A DNA stretch of 64,000 bases, from contig NZ_CP011503.1 of the NCBI RefSeq assembly GCF_001028665.1, positions 3,520,104-3,584,103 on the forward strand, in the 5' to 3' direction. Origin of the DNA: Burkholderia pyrrocinia. Its GTDB lineage: Bacteria; Pseudomonadota; Gammaproteobacteria; Burkholderiales; Burkholderiaceae. A program made the translations under genes and the position numbers. Under the pieces are notes generated by a model that saw nothing but the letters and a program-made list of their open reading frames with translations, was not told the DNA's origin and searched no databases. Every line of letters starts with the position of its first letter. The stretch's first letter is position 1. This document shows, piece after piece, positions 19,148-27,189 of this stretch.

Positions 19148-19948
19148 TTACACCAGCCCGGCCGCACGCGCGATCATCGCGATGCCGCCCCCGATCGCGA
19201 TGCCACCGACAAGCCGCGCAACACGCTCGCCGGCTGGCGCCAGGCGCTCGGCGGCGATCGCGACCGTCACGGCGGCCATCACACGCAGATCCATCATGCC
19301 GGCCGCCAGTGCGACCGCCATCAGGTTCCCGCAACAGGCGCCGCAACGCATCGCGGCTCGCACGCCGTGCCGCCATGCCGCGCCGGCATGCGCCCGCGAC
19401 GGGTGCGGGTCCGCGTGCCGGCAGCACGCCAGCCGGCGCGCCTTCCACGCCGAGAACTGCAACACGCCCACGCCTGACACGACTGCGCCGGCCGCGAACG
19501 GCATCGCACGGGCGAGCGCCGGCAGCCGGGCCGCAGCGGCCGTGAGCGCGCTGCCGAGCGGAAACGCAATCGCGCCGAGCGCCATCCATACCGCGAAATA
19601 ACCGGCGCCCGCGACGACGACCAGCCAGGTCGAGCGCGCCGCGGCGAGCGGGCCGACGCGCTGCCGGTATCGCCAGAGCGTCGGCGCCAGCACGGGCAGC
19701 ATCATCGTCACCGTCATCGCGCCCCACATGCCGGCGAATGCCCCGAACGCGCGGCCGGCGCCCCATCCGCATGGCTGCAGCCACGCCGACGAGAGCGTCC
19801 AGCCGCCTGGCATCGGTTCGCCGCCCATCGCGTCCATCGCCGCGCGCTGCGCCAGTGTCGCCATCGCGGCGGCGGCGAACACAGCGACGAGCGCCGCGCC
19901 GAATGCCCGCCGATCGCGGCCCTTATCGCCGCTTGCCGACCGTGTCAT
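19148..19948 (-). CDS. DUF2182 membrane protein
   Basis: 266 residues from the ATG at 19948, which has GGGAGGGAG just upstream; a GTG at 19978 abuts the stop of the preceding gene. Several membrane segments, including MWGAMTVTMMLPVLAP, the hallmark of the DUF2182 family of predicted metal-binding membrane proteins. MRCGACCGNLMA carries clustered Cys that could bind copper. Second gene of a pair with the DUF899 gene. The biochemical role is unknown. Confidence 0.8.
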   Translation of the reverse strand: MTRSASGDKGRDRRAFGAALVAVFAAAAMATLAQRAAMDAMGGEPMPGGWTLSSAWLQPCGWGAGRAFGAFAGMWGAMTVTMMLPVLAPTLWRYRQRVGPLAAARSTWLVVVAGAGYFAVWMALGAIAFPLGSALTAAAARLPALARAMPFAAGAVVSGVGVLQFSAWKARRLACCRHADPHPSRAHAGAAWRHGVRAAMRCGACCGNLMAVALAAGMMDLRVMAAVTVAIAAERLAPAGERVARLVGGIAIGGGIAMIARAAGLV

Positions 19949-19978
19949 CGCACGCTCCCTCCCGTCGCCGGCCCGCAC

Positions 19979-20743
19979 TCAACCGCGCGCGTACTCGTCG
20001 TGGCGGCGCCACCACGGGCCCGCCTCGTTGCGCCCGAGCGGTGCGCGATCGAGCCACTGGTACATCCCCCACAGCCCGTCGAGCCCGCGCGCATAGGTCG
20101 AATACGTGTGATAGACGGCGCCGTCCTCGCGCACGAACGCGCTCATCCCCGGCCGGTCGCGCGCATATGTCGCCGCGTCGGTGCCGCACGTCGCCGCGAA
20201 CTGCACAACGGGCGCCGGCGGCGGATCCATGTCCATCGCGTGGCCGGATCGCACGTAGTTGTATTCCACGTCGCCCGCTCGCTGCTGCGTTTCGGTGAAC
20301 GACACGTTGAAGTCGAAGTTGAAATCGCTGCCGACCGACGATGCCCACGGAAAGGTCCACGCCATCCGCTGCCGGTACGCGAGCAGCTTTGCAAGCGGCG
20401 CGCGCGACACGGCCGCGAGCGTCACGTCGTGGTTCGCCAAATGCACGGCAAAACCGTCGAAGCCGTCCGCGAGCGCCGAGCACGACGGGCAACCGGCCTT
20501 GTAGTCGGGGCCGAACATGAAGTGATAGACGAGCAGTTGCGAACGGCCGCGAAACAGGTCGTCGAGTGTCGCCTGCCCTTCTTCGGTGTCGAACCGGTAG
20601 GTCTTGTCGACGCGCACCCACGGCAGTGCCTGGCGCCGCCGCGCGAGTTCGTCGCTTTGCCGCGTCAGCGCCTTTTCTGCCTCGAGCAGCGCCCTGCGCT
20701 CGGCCAGCCATTCGTCGCGCGTTCCGGTGAGATGGGTCGTCAT
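19979..20743 (-). CDS. DUF899 thioredoxin-fold protein
   Basis: 254 residues from the ATG at 20743, preceded by a strong AAGGAGGAA. DUF899 belongs to the thioredoxin-like superfamily; AGCPSCSAL near residue 92 supplies a Cys pair like a peroxiredoxin or thioredoxin site, and WVRVDKTYRFDTEEG and the terminal GRNEAGPWWRRHDEY are family phrases. Function is unknown, often guessed to be redox. It is followed immediately by the DUF2182 gene and is divergent from a regulator at 20858, with about 115 bases between. Confidence 0.85.
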   Translation of the reverse strand: MTTHLTGTRDEWLAERRALLEAEKALTRQSDELARRRQALPWVRVDKTYRFDTEEGQATLDDLFRGRSQLLVYHFMFGPDYKAGCPSCSALADGFDGFAVHLANHDVTLAAVSRAPLAKLLAYRQRMAWTFPWASSVGSDFNFDFNVSFTETQQRAGDVEYNYVRSGHAMDMDPPPAPVVQFAATCGTDAATYARDRPGMSAFVREDGAVYHTYSTYARGLDGLWGMYQWLDRAPLGRNEAGPWWRRHDEYARG

Positions 20744-20857
20744 TGCGGGTTCCTCCTTCCGATGGGTATCCGGGCACGGCATACGGTGCCGTGTGCGTGG
20801 TGCTAGATTAGTGCTCGGCATCGGGCCGGAGGGAGTGACAAGTGTGTCGGGATTCGG

Positions 20858-22078
20858 ATGGATTCGCTGATTACCGCGGCCGCGCGCGCGCTCGCGGCCG
20901 GTGACGCGCTCGGCGCGCTGAACCGCGTCGCGCTGCGCGACGACGCGCCGGCGCTCGCGCTACGCGGGATCGCGATGGCGCAGCTCGGCGATTTCGAACG
21001 CGCGCGGGCACTCGTGCGCGGCGCCGCGCGCGCGTTCGGCACGAAGGAAGCCGTGGCGCGCGCACGCTGCGTCGTCGCGGAAGCGGAGATCGCGCTCGCG
21101 TCACGCGATCTCCGCTGGCCGACGCGCGCGCTCGATGCCGCGTGCGCGACACTCGACGCACACGGCGACCGCGCGAACGCCGCGCACGCGCGTTATCTCG
21201 GCGTGCGCCGGCTGCTGCTGATCGGTCACATCGACGATGCCGAACGGATGCTCGCGACTCTCGATCCCGCACCGCTGCCGGCCGCGTCGCGCGCCGCCCA
21301 TGAACTGATCGCGGCCGGCATCGCAATGCGCCGCATCCGCACGCACGCGGCTCGCGCTGCGCTCGACCGTGCACGCACAGCCGCCCGCGACGCCGGCATC
21401 GCCGCACTGACGGCCGAGGTCGACACCGCCGTGCGCGTGCTCGATGCGCCGGCCGCGCGACTCATTGCGCACGGCACGTCGCGGCTCGTACAGCTCGACG
21501 AAGTCGAGACGCTGTTCGCGTCGAATGCGCTCGTCGTCGATGCGTGCCGCCACACGGTGCGCGACGCGCGCACGACCGTGTCGCTCGCGCGCCGCCCCGT
21601 GCTGTTCGTGCTCGCCCGCGCACTCGGCGAGGCATGGCCGGCCGACGTATCGAGAAACGCGCTCGTGGCCGCCGCGTTCCGCGCGAAACATGCGGACGAA
21701 TCGCATCGCGCGCGCCTGCGCGTGGAGATCGGCCGGCTGCGCGCGGTGCTGCGACCGCTCGCGAACGTCACCGCAACGGCGCGCGGTTTCGCGCTCGAAC
21801 CGCTCGGCGTACGCGAGACCGTCGTCCTCGCGCGCCCGGTCGACGATCGCCACGCAGCCGTGCTCGCGCTCCTCGCCGACGGCGAGGCGTGGTCGAGCTC
21901 CGCGCTGGCGCTCGCGCTCGGCGCGAGCCAGCGCACCGTGCAGCGCGCGCTCGACGCACTCGCCGAAGCGGACAAGGTGCAGGCGCTCGGTCGCGGCCGC
22001 GCGCGGCGCTGGATGACGCCGCCGCTGCCCGGATTCGCGACGACCTTGTTACTCCCTGCTCCGCTGCCGGGAGATTAG
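20858..22078 (+). CDS. Regulator with helical N-terminus and two winged-helix DNA-binding domains
   Basis: 406 residues, not a family I can name. Residues 1-200 are Ala-rich helical pairs resembling degenerate TPR repeats. Around 240-310 the text RARLRVEIGRLRAVL followed by TATARGFAL resembles the winged helix of OmpR/SARP proteins (LRVHI.RLR.KL...T.RG.GY). Residues 330-385, with LALALGASQRTVQRALDALAE and RGRARRW, form a second winged helix. It diverges from the DUF899-DUF2182 pair and is followed two bases later by a beta-propeller gene, so it probably regulates both. Confidence 0.65.
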   Translation: MDSLITAAARALAAGDALGALNRVALRDDAPALALRGIAMAQLGDFERARALVRGAARAFGTKEAVARARCVVAEAEIALASRDLRWPTRALDAACATLDAHGDRANAAHARYLGVRRLLLIGHIDDAERMLATLDPAPLPAASRAAHELIAAGIAMRRIRTHAARAALDRARTAARDAGIAALTAEVDTAVRVLDAPAARLIAHGTSRLVQLDEVETLFASNALVVDACRHTVRDARTTVSLARRPVLFVLARALGEAWPADVSRNALVAAAFRAKHADESHRARLRVEIGRLRAVLRPLANVTATARGFALEPLGVRETVVLARPVDDRHAAVLALLADGEAWSSSALALALGASQRTVQRALDALAEADKVQALGRGRARRWMTPPLPGFATTLLLPAPLPGD

Positions 22079-22109
22079 GATGACCTCACCGAACGACGAG
22101 GTGACGAAC

Positions 22110-22796
22110 ATGAAACGCTCCCATGCAGAGATCATTCGCGAGTACGGCCCGTTTCCGGGCGTCGACGGCGTGCACGGCGTCACGTTCGACGGGCAGCACG
22201 TGTGGTACGCATCCGGCGACAAGCTGAATGCGCTCGATCCTGAGCGCGGCACGACCGTCCGCTCGCTCGACGTTGCCGCGCATGCGGGCACGGCGTTCGA
22301 CGGCCGCCACCTGTTCCAGATCGTCGAAGACCGCATCGAGAAGATCGATCCCGAATCGGGCCGCGTGCTCGCGACGATCCCCGCACCCGGCGGCGGCGCC
22401 GACTCGGGGCTCGCGTGGGCCGAAGGCACGCTGTGGGTCGGCCAGTACCGCGAACGCAAGATTCATCAGATCGATCCGGAATCGGGCGCCGTGCTGCGCA
22501 CGATCGAGTCGAACCGCTTCGTCACCGGCGTGACGTGGGTCGACGGCGAGCTGTGGCACGGCACCTGGGAAGCCGACCAGAGCGATCTGCGGCACATCGA
22601 TCCGCGTACGGGTCAGGTGCTCGAGCAGGTCGACATGCCGCCCGGCGTCGGCGTGTCGGGGCTCGAATCCGACGGCCACGACCGCTTCTACTGCGGCGGC
22701 GGCAACAGCGGCAAGCTGCGCGCCGTGCGGCGCCCGGCGCGAGTGCGGGCGTCGGGCGACGGCGCCGGTGCGACGCCCGATCCGGCCGACGGCTGA
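22110..22796 (+). CDS. Glutaminyl cyclotransferase-like beta-propeller protein
   Basis: 228 residues from ATG 22110, with GAGGTG seven bases before; an ATG at 22080 abuts the regulator's stop. Repeats of the form GLAWAEGTLWVGQY, IDPESGAVLRTIE, GVTWVDGELWHGTW are beta-propeller blades as in SMP-30/glutamine cyclotransferase-like proteins. There is no signal peptide and the C-terminal 25 residues are Ala/Arg-rich. Catalysis is not evident. Its place after the regulator suggests it belongs to the DUF899/DUF2182 module. Confidence 0.65.
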   Translation: MKRSHAEIIREYGPFPGVDGVHGVTFDGQHVWYASGDKLNALDPERGTTVRSLDVAAHAGTAFDGRHLFQIVEDRIEKIDPESGRVLATIPAPGGGADSGLAWAEGTLWVGQYRERKIHQIDPESGAVLRTIESNRFVTGVTWVDGELWHGTWEADQSDLRHIDPRTGQVLEQVDMPPGVGVSGLESDGHDRFYCGGGNSGKLRAVRRPARVRASGDGAGATPDPADG

Positions 22797-22979
22797 TTCG
22801 ACCGACCGCTGATCCGGAACATACTGCGGCCGCGAACGCTCCAGAATCAGGAACGGATCGCGGCCGCTCCGTCGCGCAGCACGTCGAAGCTCAACCATGC
22901 CGCGAGTGCAGGAATGAACAAGACGCCACCGAACCGGCGTCGCTAAGATGCGCGCTCGTTCATGTGCTCGGAGCAGTCG

Positions 22980-23963
22980 ATGCGGCGCGGTGTGGTCTAT
23001 GGTGTCCTGGCAGGTGCCCTGTGGGGCATGGTGTTTCTCGTTCCGCGGCTGCTGTCCGACTTCTCGCCGCTGCTGCTGAGCGCCGGCCGCTACGCGATGT
23101 ACGGCCTCGTGTCGCTCGCGGCCGCGCTGCCGGCCGCCCGCTCGCTGCTCGCGCGGCTGACCCGCGACGATCTCGTCGCGCTCGTGAAGCTCGCGGTCGT
23201 CGGCAACATCGCGTACTACATGCTGCTGACCGGCGCCGTGCACCTGATCGGCATCGCGCCCAGCTCGCTGATTGTCGGCGTGCTGCCCGTCACCGTCACG
23301 CTCGCGGGCCGCGGTGACCAAGGCGCCGCGCCGCTGCGGCGGCTTGCCGTCCCGCTCGCGCTGGTGATCGCCGGCATCGCCTGCATCAACGTCGACCTGT
23401 TCACGTCCGAGGCCGCGCACGCGACGACGCTCGGCCAGAAACTCGCGGGCATCGCCTGCGCGACCGGCGCGCTCGCGAGCTGGACCTGGTACGCGGTCGC
23501 GAACACGCGCTACCTGCAGCGGCATCATCATTTCGGCGGCAACGAATGGTCGGTGCTGTGGGGCGTCGTGACGGGGCTGATCGGCGGGCTCTGCTGGATC
23601 GCGATCCTCGCGCTGCCGGCCGGCACGGTGCAGGCGGCCGTCCCGGCGTCGCGCTGGCACCTGTTCTGGCTGCTGAACCTCGTGCTCGCGATCGGCGCGT
23701 CGTGGCTCGGCAACGGGCTGTGGAATGCCGCGTCGAAGCGGTTGCCACTCACGCTGTCGGGCCAGTTGATCGTGTTCGAAACCGTGTTCGCGATGCTTTA
23801 CGCGTTCGTCTACGACCAGCGGATGCCGCACGCCCTCGAGATCGCCGCGCTCGTGCTGCTGCTCGCAGGCGTGTACGGCTCCGTGCGACAGCACGGCGAC
23901 ACGCCCGCCGGCGGCGCTACGCCAGGCAGCGCGTCGGTCAATGCGAACGTCGCGGCCCACTGA
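22980..23963 (+). CDS. EamA/DMT-family transporter
   Basis: Ten-helix drug/metabolite exporter of 327 residues from the ATG at 22980 (GGAG seven bases before); an ATG at 22962 would add six residues. Two EamA halves: VYGVLAGALWGMVFLVPRLL at the start and WSVLWGVVTGLIGGLCW in the second half. The substrate is unknown. It stands alone, 183 bases after the propeller gene. Confidence 0.85.
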   Translation: MRRGVVYGVLAGALWGMVFLVPRLLSDFSPLLLSAGRYAMYGLVSLAAALPAARSLLARLTRDDLVALVKLAVVGNIAYYMLLTGAVHLIGIAPSSLIVGVLPVTVTLAGRGDQGAAPLRRLAVPLALVIAGIACINVDLFTSEAAHATTLGQKLAGIACATGALASWTWYAVANTRYLQRHHHFGGNEWSVLWGVVTGLIGGLCWIAILALPAGTVQAAVPASRWHLFWLLNLVLAIGASWLGNGLWNAASKRLPLTLSGQLIVFETVFAMLYAFVYDQRMPHALEIAALVLLLAGVYGSVRQHGDTPAGGATPGSASVNANVAAH

Positions 23964-24017
23964 GCGCCGCGGCGTTTGATCAGACGAATAGGGATGGTAG
24001 GAGCGGAACCGCGCGCG

Positions 24018-24341
24018 TCAGCGCGCGTCCTTGTGCATCCACTTGCGGCCCTCGATGGAGCCGGCGCGGCGGGACTTGTCGACGCGCCGCTGGCGCGCCA
24101 GCTTCGGATCGACGATCAGCGGGCGGTAGATCTCGACGCGGTCGTGGTCAGCGAGCGGCGCGTCGAGCGGCGCGAGTTTGCCATGCACGCCCGTCTTCGC
24201 TTGCGCAAGGTCGATCTCCGGGTGCAGCGCGAGCACGCCGCTCGCGTCGATCGCCGAGCGAACGGTCGCGCCTTCGGGCAGCGACACCGGAATCAGCGTC
24301 TGGCGGTCCGGCAGCGCATAACAGACTTCGATCGACAGCAT
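24018..24341 (-). CDS. RnfH-family ubiquitin-like protein
   Basis: 107 residues of the RnfH/YfjF family, a small beta-grasp fold: MLSIEVCYALPDRQTLIPVSLPEG, then GVLALHPEIDL, GVHGKLAPLDAPLADHDRVEIYRPL. In many proteobacteria it lies next to ratA and smpB, as here. The C-terminal basic tail RRVDKSRRAGSIEGRKW is typical of the family. A role with the Rnf complex was proposed from names only; no rnf genes are nearby. Confidence 0.88.
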   Translation of the reverse strand: MLSIEVCYALPDRQTLIPVSLPEGATVRSAIDASGVLALHPEIDLAQAKTGVHGKLAPLDAPLADHDRVEIYRPLIVDPKLARQRRVDKSRRAGSIEGRKWMHKDAR

Positions 24342-24345
24342 CGCG

Positions 24346-24783
24346 TCACCCCTTCCCGTAGCGCTGGTCCGCGCGCTTCACGAACGAATCGACGAACGTG
24401 TTCGCGATGTGGCTGAACACGGGCCCGATGATCTTCTCGAGCAGGATGCTCGAAAACTCGTAGTGCAGCGCGAATTCGATCTTGCACGCATCGGCGCGCA
24501 GCGCGGTGAAACGCCACGAGCCCGTGAACTTCTTGAACGGGCCGTCCGTGAACTCCATGTCGATCCGCGTCGGACGCTGCTGTGTGTTACGCGTCGCAAA
24601 ATGCTGCTTGATGCCCTTGAAGTTGATATCGATGCGCGCTTCCATCCCGCTGTCGTCCTGACGGCGAATCTCGACGCCGCCGCACCAGGGCAGGAAATTG
24701 GGGTAGTCGGCCACGTCGGTGACGAGGTCGAACATCTGTTCCGCCGAATGACGGATCAATACGGTTTTCTGGACATCTGCCAT
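24346..24783 (-). CDS. ratA: RatA-type START/polyketide cyclase-like protein
   Basis: 145 residues of the SRPBCC fold, beginning MADVQKTVLIRHSAEQMFDLVTDV and with DYPNFLPWCGG, the typical coenzyme-Q-binding/RatA entry. In E. coli RatA was described as a toxin that blocks 70S assembly, while eukaryotic relatives (Coq10) bind coenzyme Q, so either role is possible. Four bases separate it from the RnfH gene in the same direction, and it is divergent from smpB, a conserved arrangement. Confidence 0.85.
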   Translation of the reverse strand: MADVQKTVLIRHSAEQMFDLVTDVADYPNFLPWCGGVEIRRQDDSGMEARIDINFKGIKQHFATRNTQQRPTRIDMEFTDGPFKKFTGSWRFTALRADACKIEFALHYEFSSILLEKIIGPVFSHIANTFVDSFVKRADQRYGKG

Positions 24784-24881
24784 AAATCGCGCGGCATCGC
24801 TGAAGGTGGGAAAGCAAGCCGGGCGATTCTCGCCCCGCTTTGCTAAAATCGTGATTTTAAACGAGTTGGCCCAATCCTTTC

Positions 24882-25328
24882 ATGAGCATCATCGACAACA
24901 GGAAGGCGCACTTCGATTATCACATCGAGGAACGCTACGAGGCGGGGCTCGTGCTGGAGGGCTGGGAAGTCAAGGCGCTACGCGCCGGGCGTGGCCAGAT
25001 CAAGGAGGGCTACGTCGTGGTGAAGAACGCCGAGATCTTCCTGATCGGCACCCATATCAGCCCGCTGCCCGAAGCCTCGACGCACATCAATCCCGACCCG
25101 GTTCGCACGCGCAAGCTGCTGCTGCACCGTGAAGAAATCAAGAAACTGATCGGCAAGGTCGAGCAGCGCGGCTACACGCTCGTGCCGCTGAACTTCCACT
25201 ACAAGGGCGGCCGCGTGAAGTGCGACATTGCGCTCGCAAAGGGCAAGAAGCTGCACGACAAGCGCGAAACCGAGAAGAAGCGCGACTGGGAACGCGAGAA
25301 GGCACGCATCATGCGCGCCGGCACCTGA
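24882..25328 (+). CDS. smpB: SsrA-binding protein SmpB
   Basis: 148 residues, usual for SmpB, the tmRNA partner in rescue of stalled ribosomes. Conserved: [20 protein letters not shown] at the start, [19 protein letters not shown], then [17 protein letters not shown] and the basic tail [21 protein letters not shown] that enters the decoding centre. It is divergent from ratA with 98 bases between, where TAAAAT at 24844-24849 is a possible -10 box. A strong terminator follows. ssrA itself is not in the window. Confidence 0.96.
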   Translation: MSIIDNRKAHFDYHIEERYEAGLVLEGWEVKALRAGRGQIKEGYVVVKNAEIFLIGTHISPLPEASTHINPDPVRTRKLLLHREEIKKLIGKVEQRGYTLVPLNFHYKGGRVKCDIALAKGKKLHDKRETEKKRDWEREKARIMRAGT

Positions 25329-25357
25329 CGCGCGCGACACGACACGCATCACAAACG

Positions 25358-25393
25358 ACACGGCCCGCTCGAAGCGGGCCGTGTTGCTTTTGG
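25358..25393 (+). terminator. Intrinsic terminator of smpB
   Basis: Twelve-base stem ACACGGCCCGCT / AGCGGGCCGTGT (25358-25369 and 25373-25384) with a three-base loop, then TGCTTTT. It may also serve the convergent stomatin gene. Confidence 0.85.
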
Positions 25394-25581
25394 CAATGTA
25401 GATCGCGCAGGCCGGTAGTCCGGACGCGGCCGGCGGCATTCGGCACGCAACGCCGTCTGTTTCGGCTGATGAGACGCGCCGGCGGCGCCGCACAGGCTTC
25501 GCCCGAACGGGCCTGGCTGCGCGACGATTCGCCGCATGCCAACCGCAAACGACGCCCGCCTGCGGATCGCGCCCGTCCGGC

Positions 25582-26517
25582 TCAGCCCTTCGCGCCCGCA
25601 GCGGGCGACGCGTTTTTGACGATCGACATCGCCGATGCGACCGCACTGCCGAGATCCGACAGGTTCGACGGCACGATCAGCGTGTTGCCCTGCTTCGCGA
25701 GATTCGAGAACGCGCCGACATACTGCTCGGCGACCTTCAGGTTCACCGCGTCCATCCCGCCCTGCGACTGGATCGCATTCGCGATCTTCTGGATCGCCTG
25801 CGCGTTCGCCTCGGCCACCGCCAGAATCGCGGCGGCCTGGCCTTGCGCCTGGTTGATCGCGGCCTGCCGCTCGCCTTCGGACTTCTGGATCGCCGCTTCG
25901 CGCGCACCCGACGCGAGGTTGATCTGTTCCTGCTTGCGGCCCTCGGATGCGGCGATCAGCGCGCGCTTCTCGCGCTCCGCGGTGATCTGCGCCTGCATCG
26001 CGTGCAGGATTTCCTTCGGCGGCGTCAGGTCCTTGATCTCGTAGCGCAGCACCTTCACACCCCAGTTCGCGGCTGCGTCGTCGAGCGCCGACACGATGCT
26101 GTGGTTGATGAAGTCGCGCTCCTCGAAGGTCTTGTCGAGCTCCAGCTTGCCGATCACCGAGCGCAGCATCGTCTGCGACAGCTGCGTGATCGCGAACACG
26201 AAGTTGCTCGACCCGTATGACGCCTTCATCGGGTCCATCACCTGGAAATACAGCACGCCATCGACCTGCAACTGCGTGTTGTCGCGCGTGATGCAGATCT
26301 GGCTCGGCACGTCGAGCGGGATTTCCTTCAGCACGTGCCGGTATGCGATGCGATCGACGAACGGCAGCACGATATTGAGACCGGGCGACAGCGTCGCGTG
26401 ATAGCGCCCGAAACGCTCCAGCACCCACGCATGTTGCTGCGGCACGATCTTCACCGTCTTCGACACGATCACGATCGCGATGACGAGCAGGACAACCCAG
26501 ATGATCAGCGAATCCAT
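25582..26517 (-). CDS. SPFH/stomatin-like (paraslipin) membrane protein
   Basis: 311 residues from ATG 26517, which has GGAGGG eight bases upstream. A single N-terminal membrane helix (LIIWVVLLVIAIVIVSKTV) is followed by the SPFH/band-7 domain (VPQQHAWVLERFGRYHATLSPG) and a coiled-coil with EREKRALIAASEGRKQEQIN, then the conserved YVGAFSNLAKQGNTLIVPSN. Such proteins form oligomeric membrane microdomains and bind FtsH-type proteases. Close relatives are the QmcA/paraslipin group. It is paired with the NfeD gene, 33 bases away, the standard partner of this class. Confidence 0.9.
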   Translation of the reverse strand: MDSLIIWVVLLVIAIVIVSKTVKIVPQQHAWVLERFGRYHATLSPGLNIVLPFVDRIAYRHVLKEIPLDVPSQICITRDNTQLQVDGVLYFQVMDPMKASYGSSNFVFAITQLSQTMLRSVIGKLELDKTFEERDFINHSIVSALDDAAANWGVKVLRYEIKDLTPPKEILHAMQAQITAEREKRALIAASEGRKQEQINLASGAREAAIQKSEGERQAAINQAQGQAAAILAVAEANAQAIQKIANAIQSQGGMDAVNLKVAEQYVGAFSNLAKQGNTLIVPSNLSDLGSAVASAMSIVKNASPAAGAKG

Positions 26518-26550
26518 GAAGCGTTCCCTCCTTGTTTTATCAGCGGACAA

Positions 26551-26985
26551 TCAGCCCGCGGGTTTCGCCACGACCACGAGACAGTTACCTCGCACGGCGC
26601 TCACCTGATACACGTGCGCGTCGTCGCGCTCGCCGTTCGCCAGCTCGACGTCCCAGTCGGCGCCGCGATACTGCACGCGCGCGCGGCCGTCACGCCACGC
26701 ATCGACCGTGACGGTCGAGCCGATATCGAGATTGACGTCGGGATTCGTCGACGTGTCGCGCTTCTGCTTGCGGCCGAGCCCCGAACGGCGCAGCACGATC
26801 ATCGAGATGATCGCGACCGCGGCCGCCGCGCCGAACTGCACGTGCGGCGCGAAACCGGCCAGCTGCAGCAACCCGCCCGCGAGAAAGCCGAGCGCGATCA
26901 TCAGCAGGTAGAACGTGCCCGTCAGCAGCTCGGCCACGACCAGCACGCCCACCGCGACCCACCAGAACAAATGCCCGGACATCAT
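26551..26985 (-). CDS. NfeD-family membrane protein
   Basis: 144 residues: two or three hydrophobic segments (about 4-22, 28-46 and 52-66), then a soluble OB-fold (GSTVTVDAWRDGRARVQYRGADWDVEL). This is the short NfeD1b-type partner of stomatin-like proteins and likely binds the SPFH protein in the membrane. Start at ATG 26985, with GGAGG five bases before. Confidence 0.88.
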   Translation of the reverse strand: MMSGHLFWWVAVGVLVVAELLTGTFYLLMIALGFLAGGLLQLAGFAPHVQFGAAAAVAIISMIVLRRSGLGRKQKRDTSTNPDVNLDIGSTVTVDAWRDGRARVQYRGADWDVELANGERDDAHVYQVSAVRGNCLVVVAKPAG

Positions 26986-27002
26986 TTTGGCCTCCAGAAA
27001 AC

Positions 27003-27074
27003 GCCCCCACGCTCACTGCGTTCGCTGCCCCCCCGAGGGGGCGGTCGGCACGCTTGGGGCGGCCCGGCGCGTCC
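27003..27074. repeat. Dispersed GC-rich intergenic repeat of Burkholderia type
   Basis: The segment CGCTCACTGCGTTCGCTGCC, an internal palindrome GCCCCCCCGAGGGGGC (27027-27042), and TTGGGGCGGCCCGGCG is a motif I recognise from many intergenic regions of Burkholderia, Ralstonia and relatives. It lies between the NfeD start and the ppsA terminator. Confidence 0.55.
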
Positions 27075-27085
27075 CGACAAACAAA

Positions 27086-27112
27086 AACACCCCGGTGCTT
27101 ACCGGGGTGTTT
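27086..27112 (-). terminator. Terminator of ppsA (bidirectional shape)
   Basis: Eleven-base stem AACACCCCGGT / ACCGGGGTGTT with loop GCTT (27086-27111). A T-rich run follows on the minus strand, downstream of ppsA. Confidence 0.85.
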
Positions 27113-27189
27113 ATAGCACGAACCTTGCATTTCGCCTTCAACGAAAGCGCGGCGGCGCCGCCCTTTCGCCGAAGGTGCGTTACCGACCG

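Noticed and set aside
24346..24783. RatA as a confirmed toxin with a linked antitoxin
   Set aside because: The RnfH neighbour is not established as an antitoxin and the fold equally fits a Coq10-like quinone-binding role.
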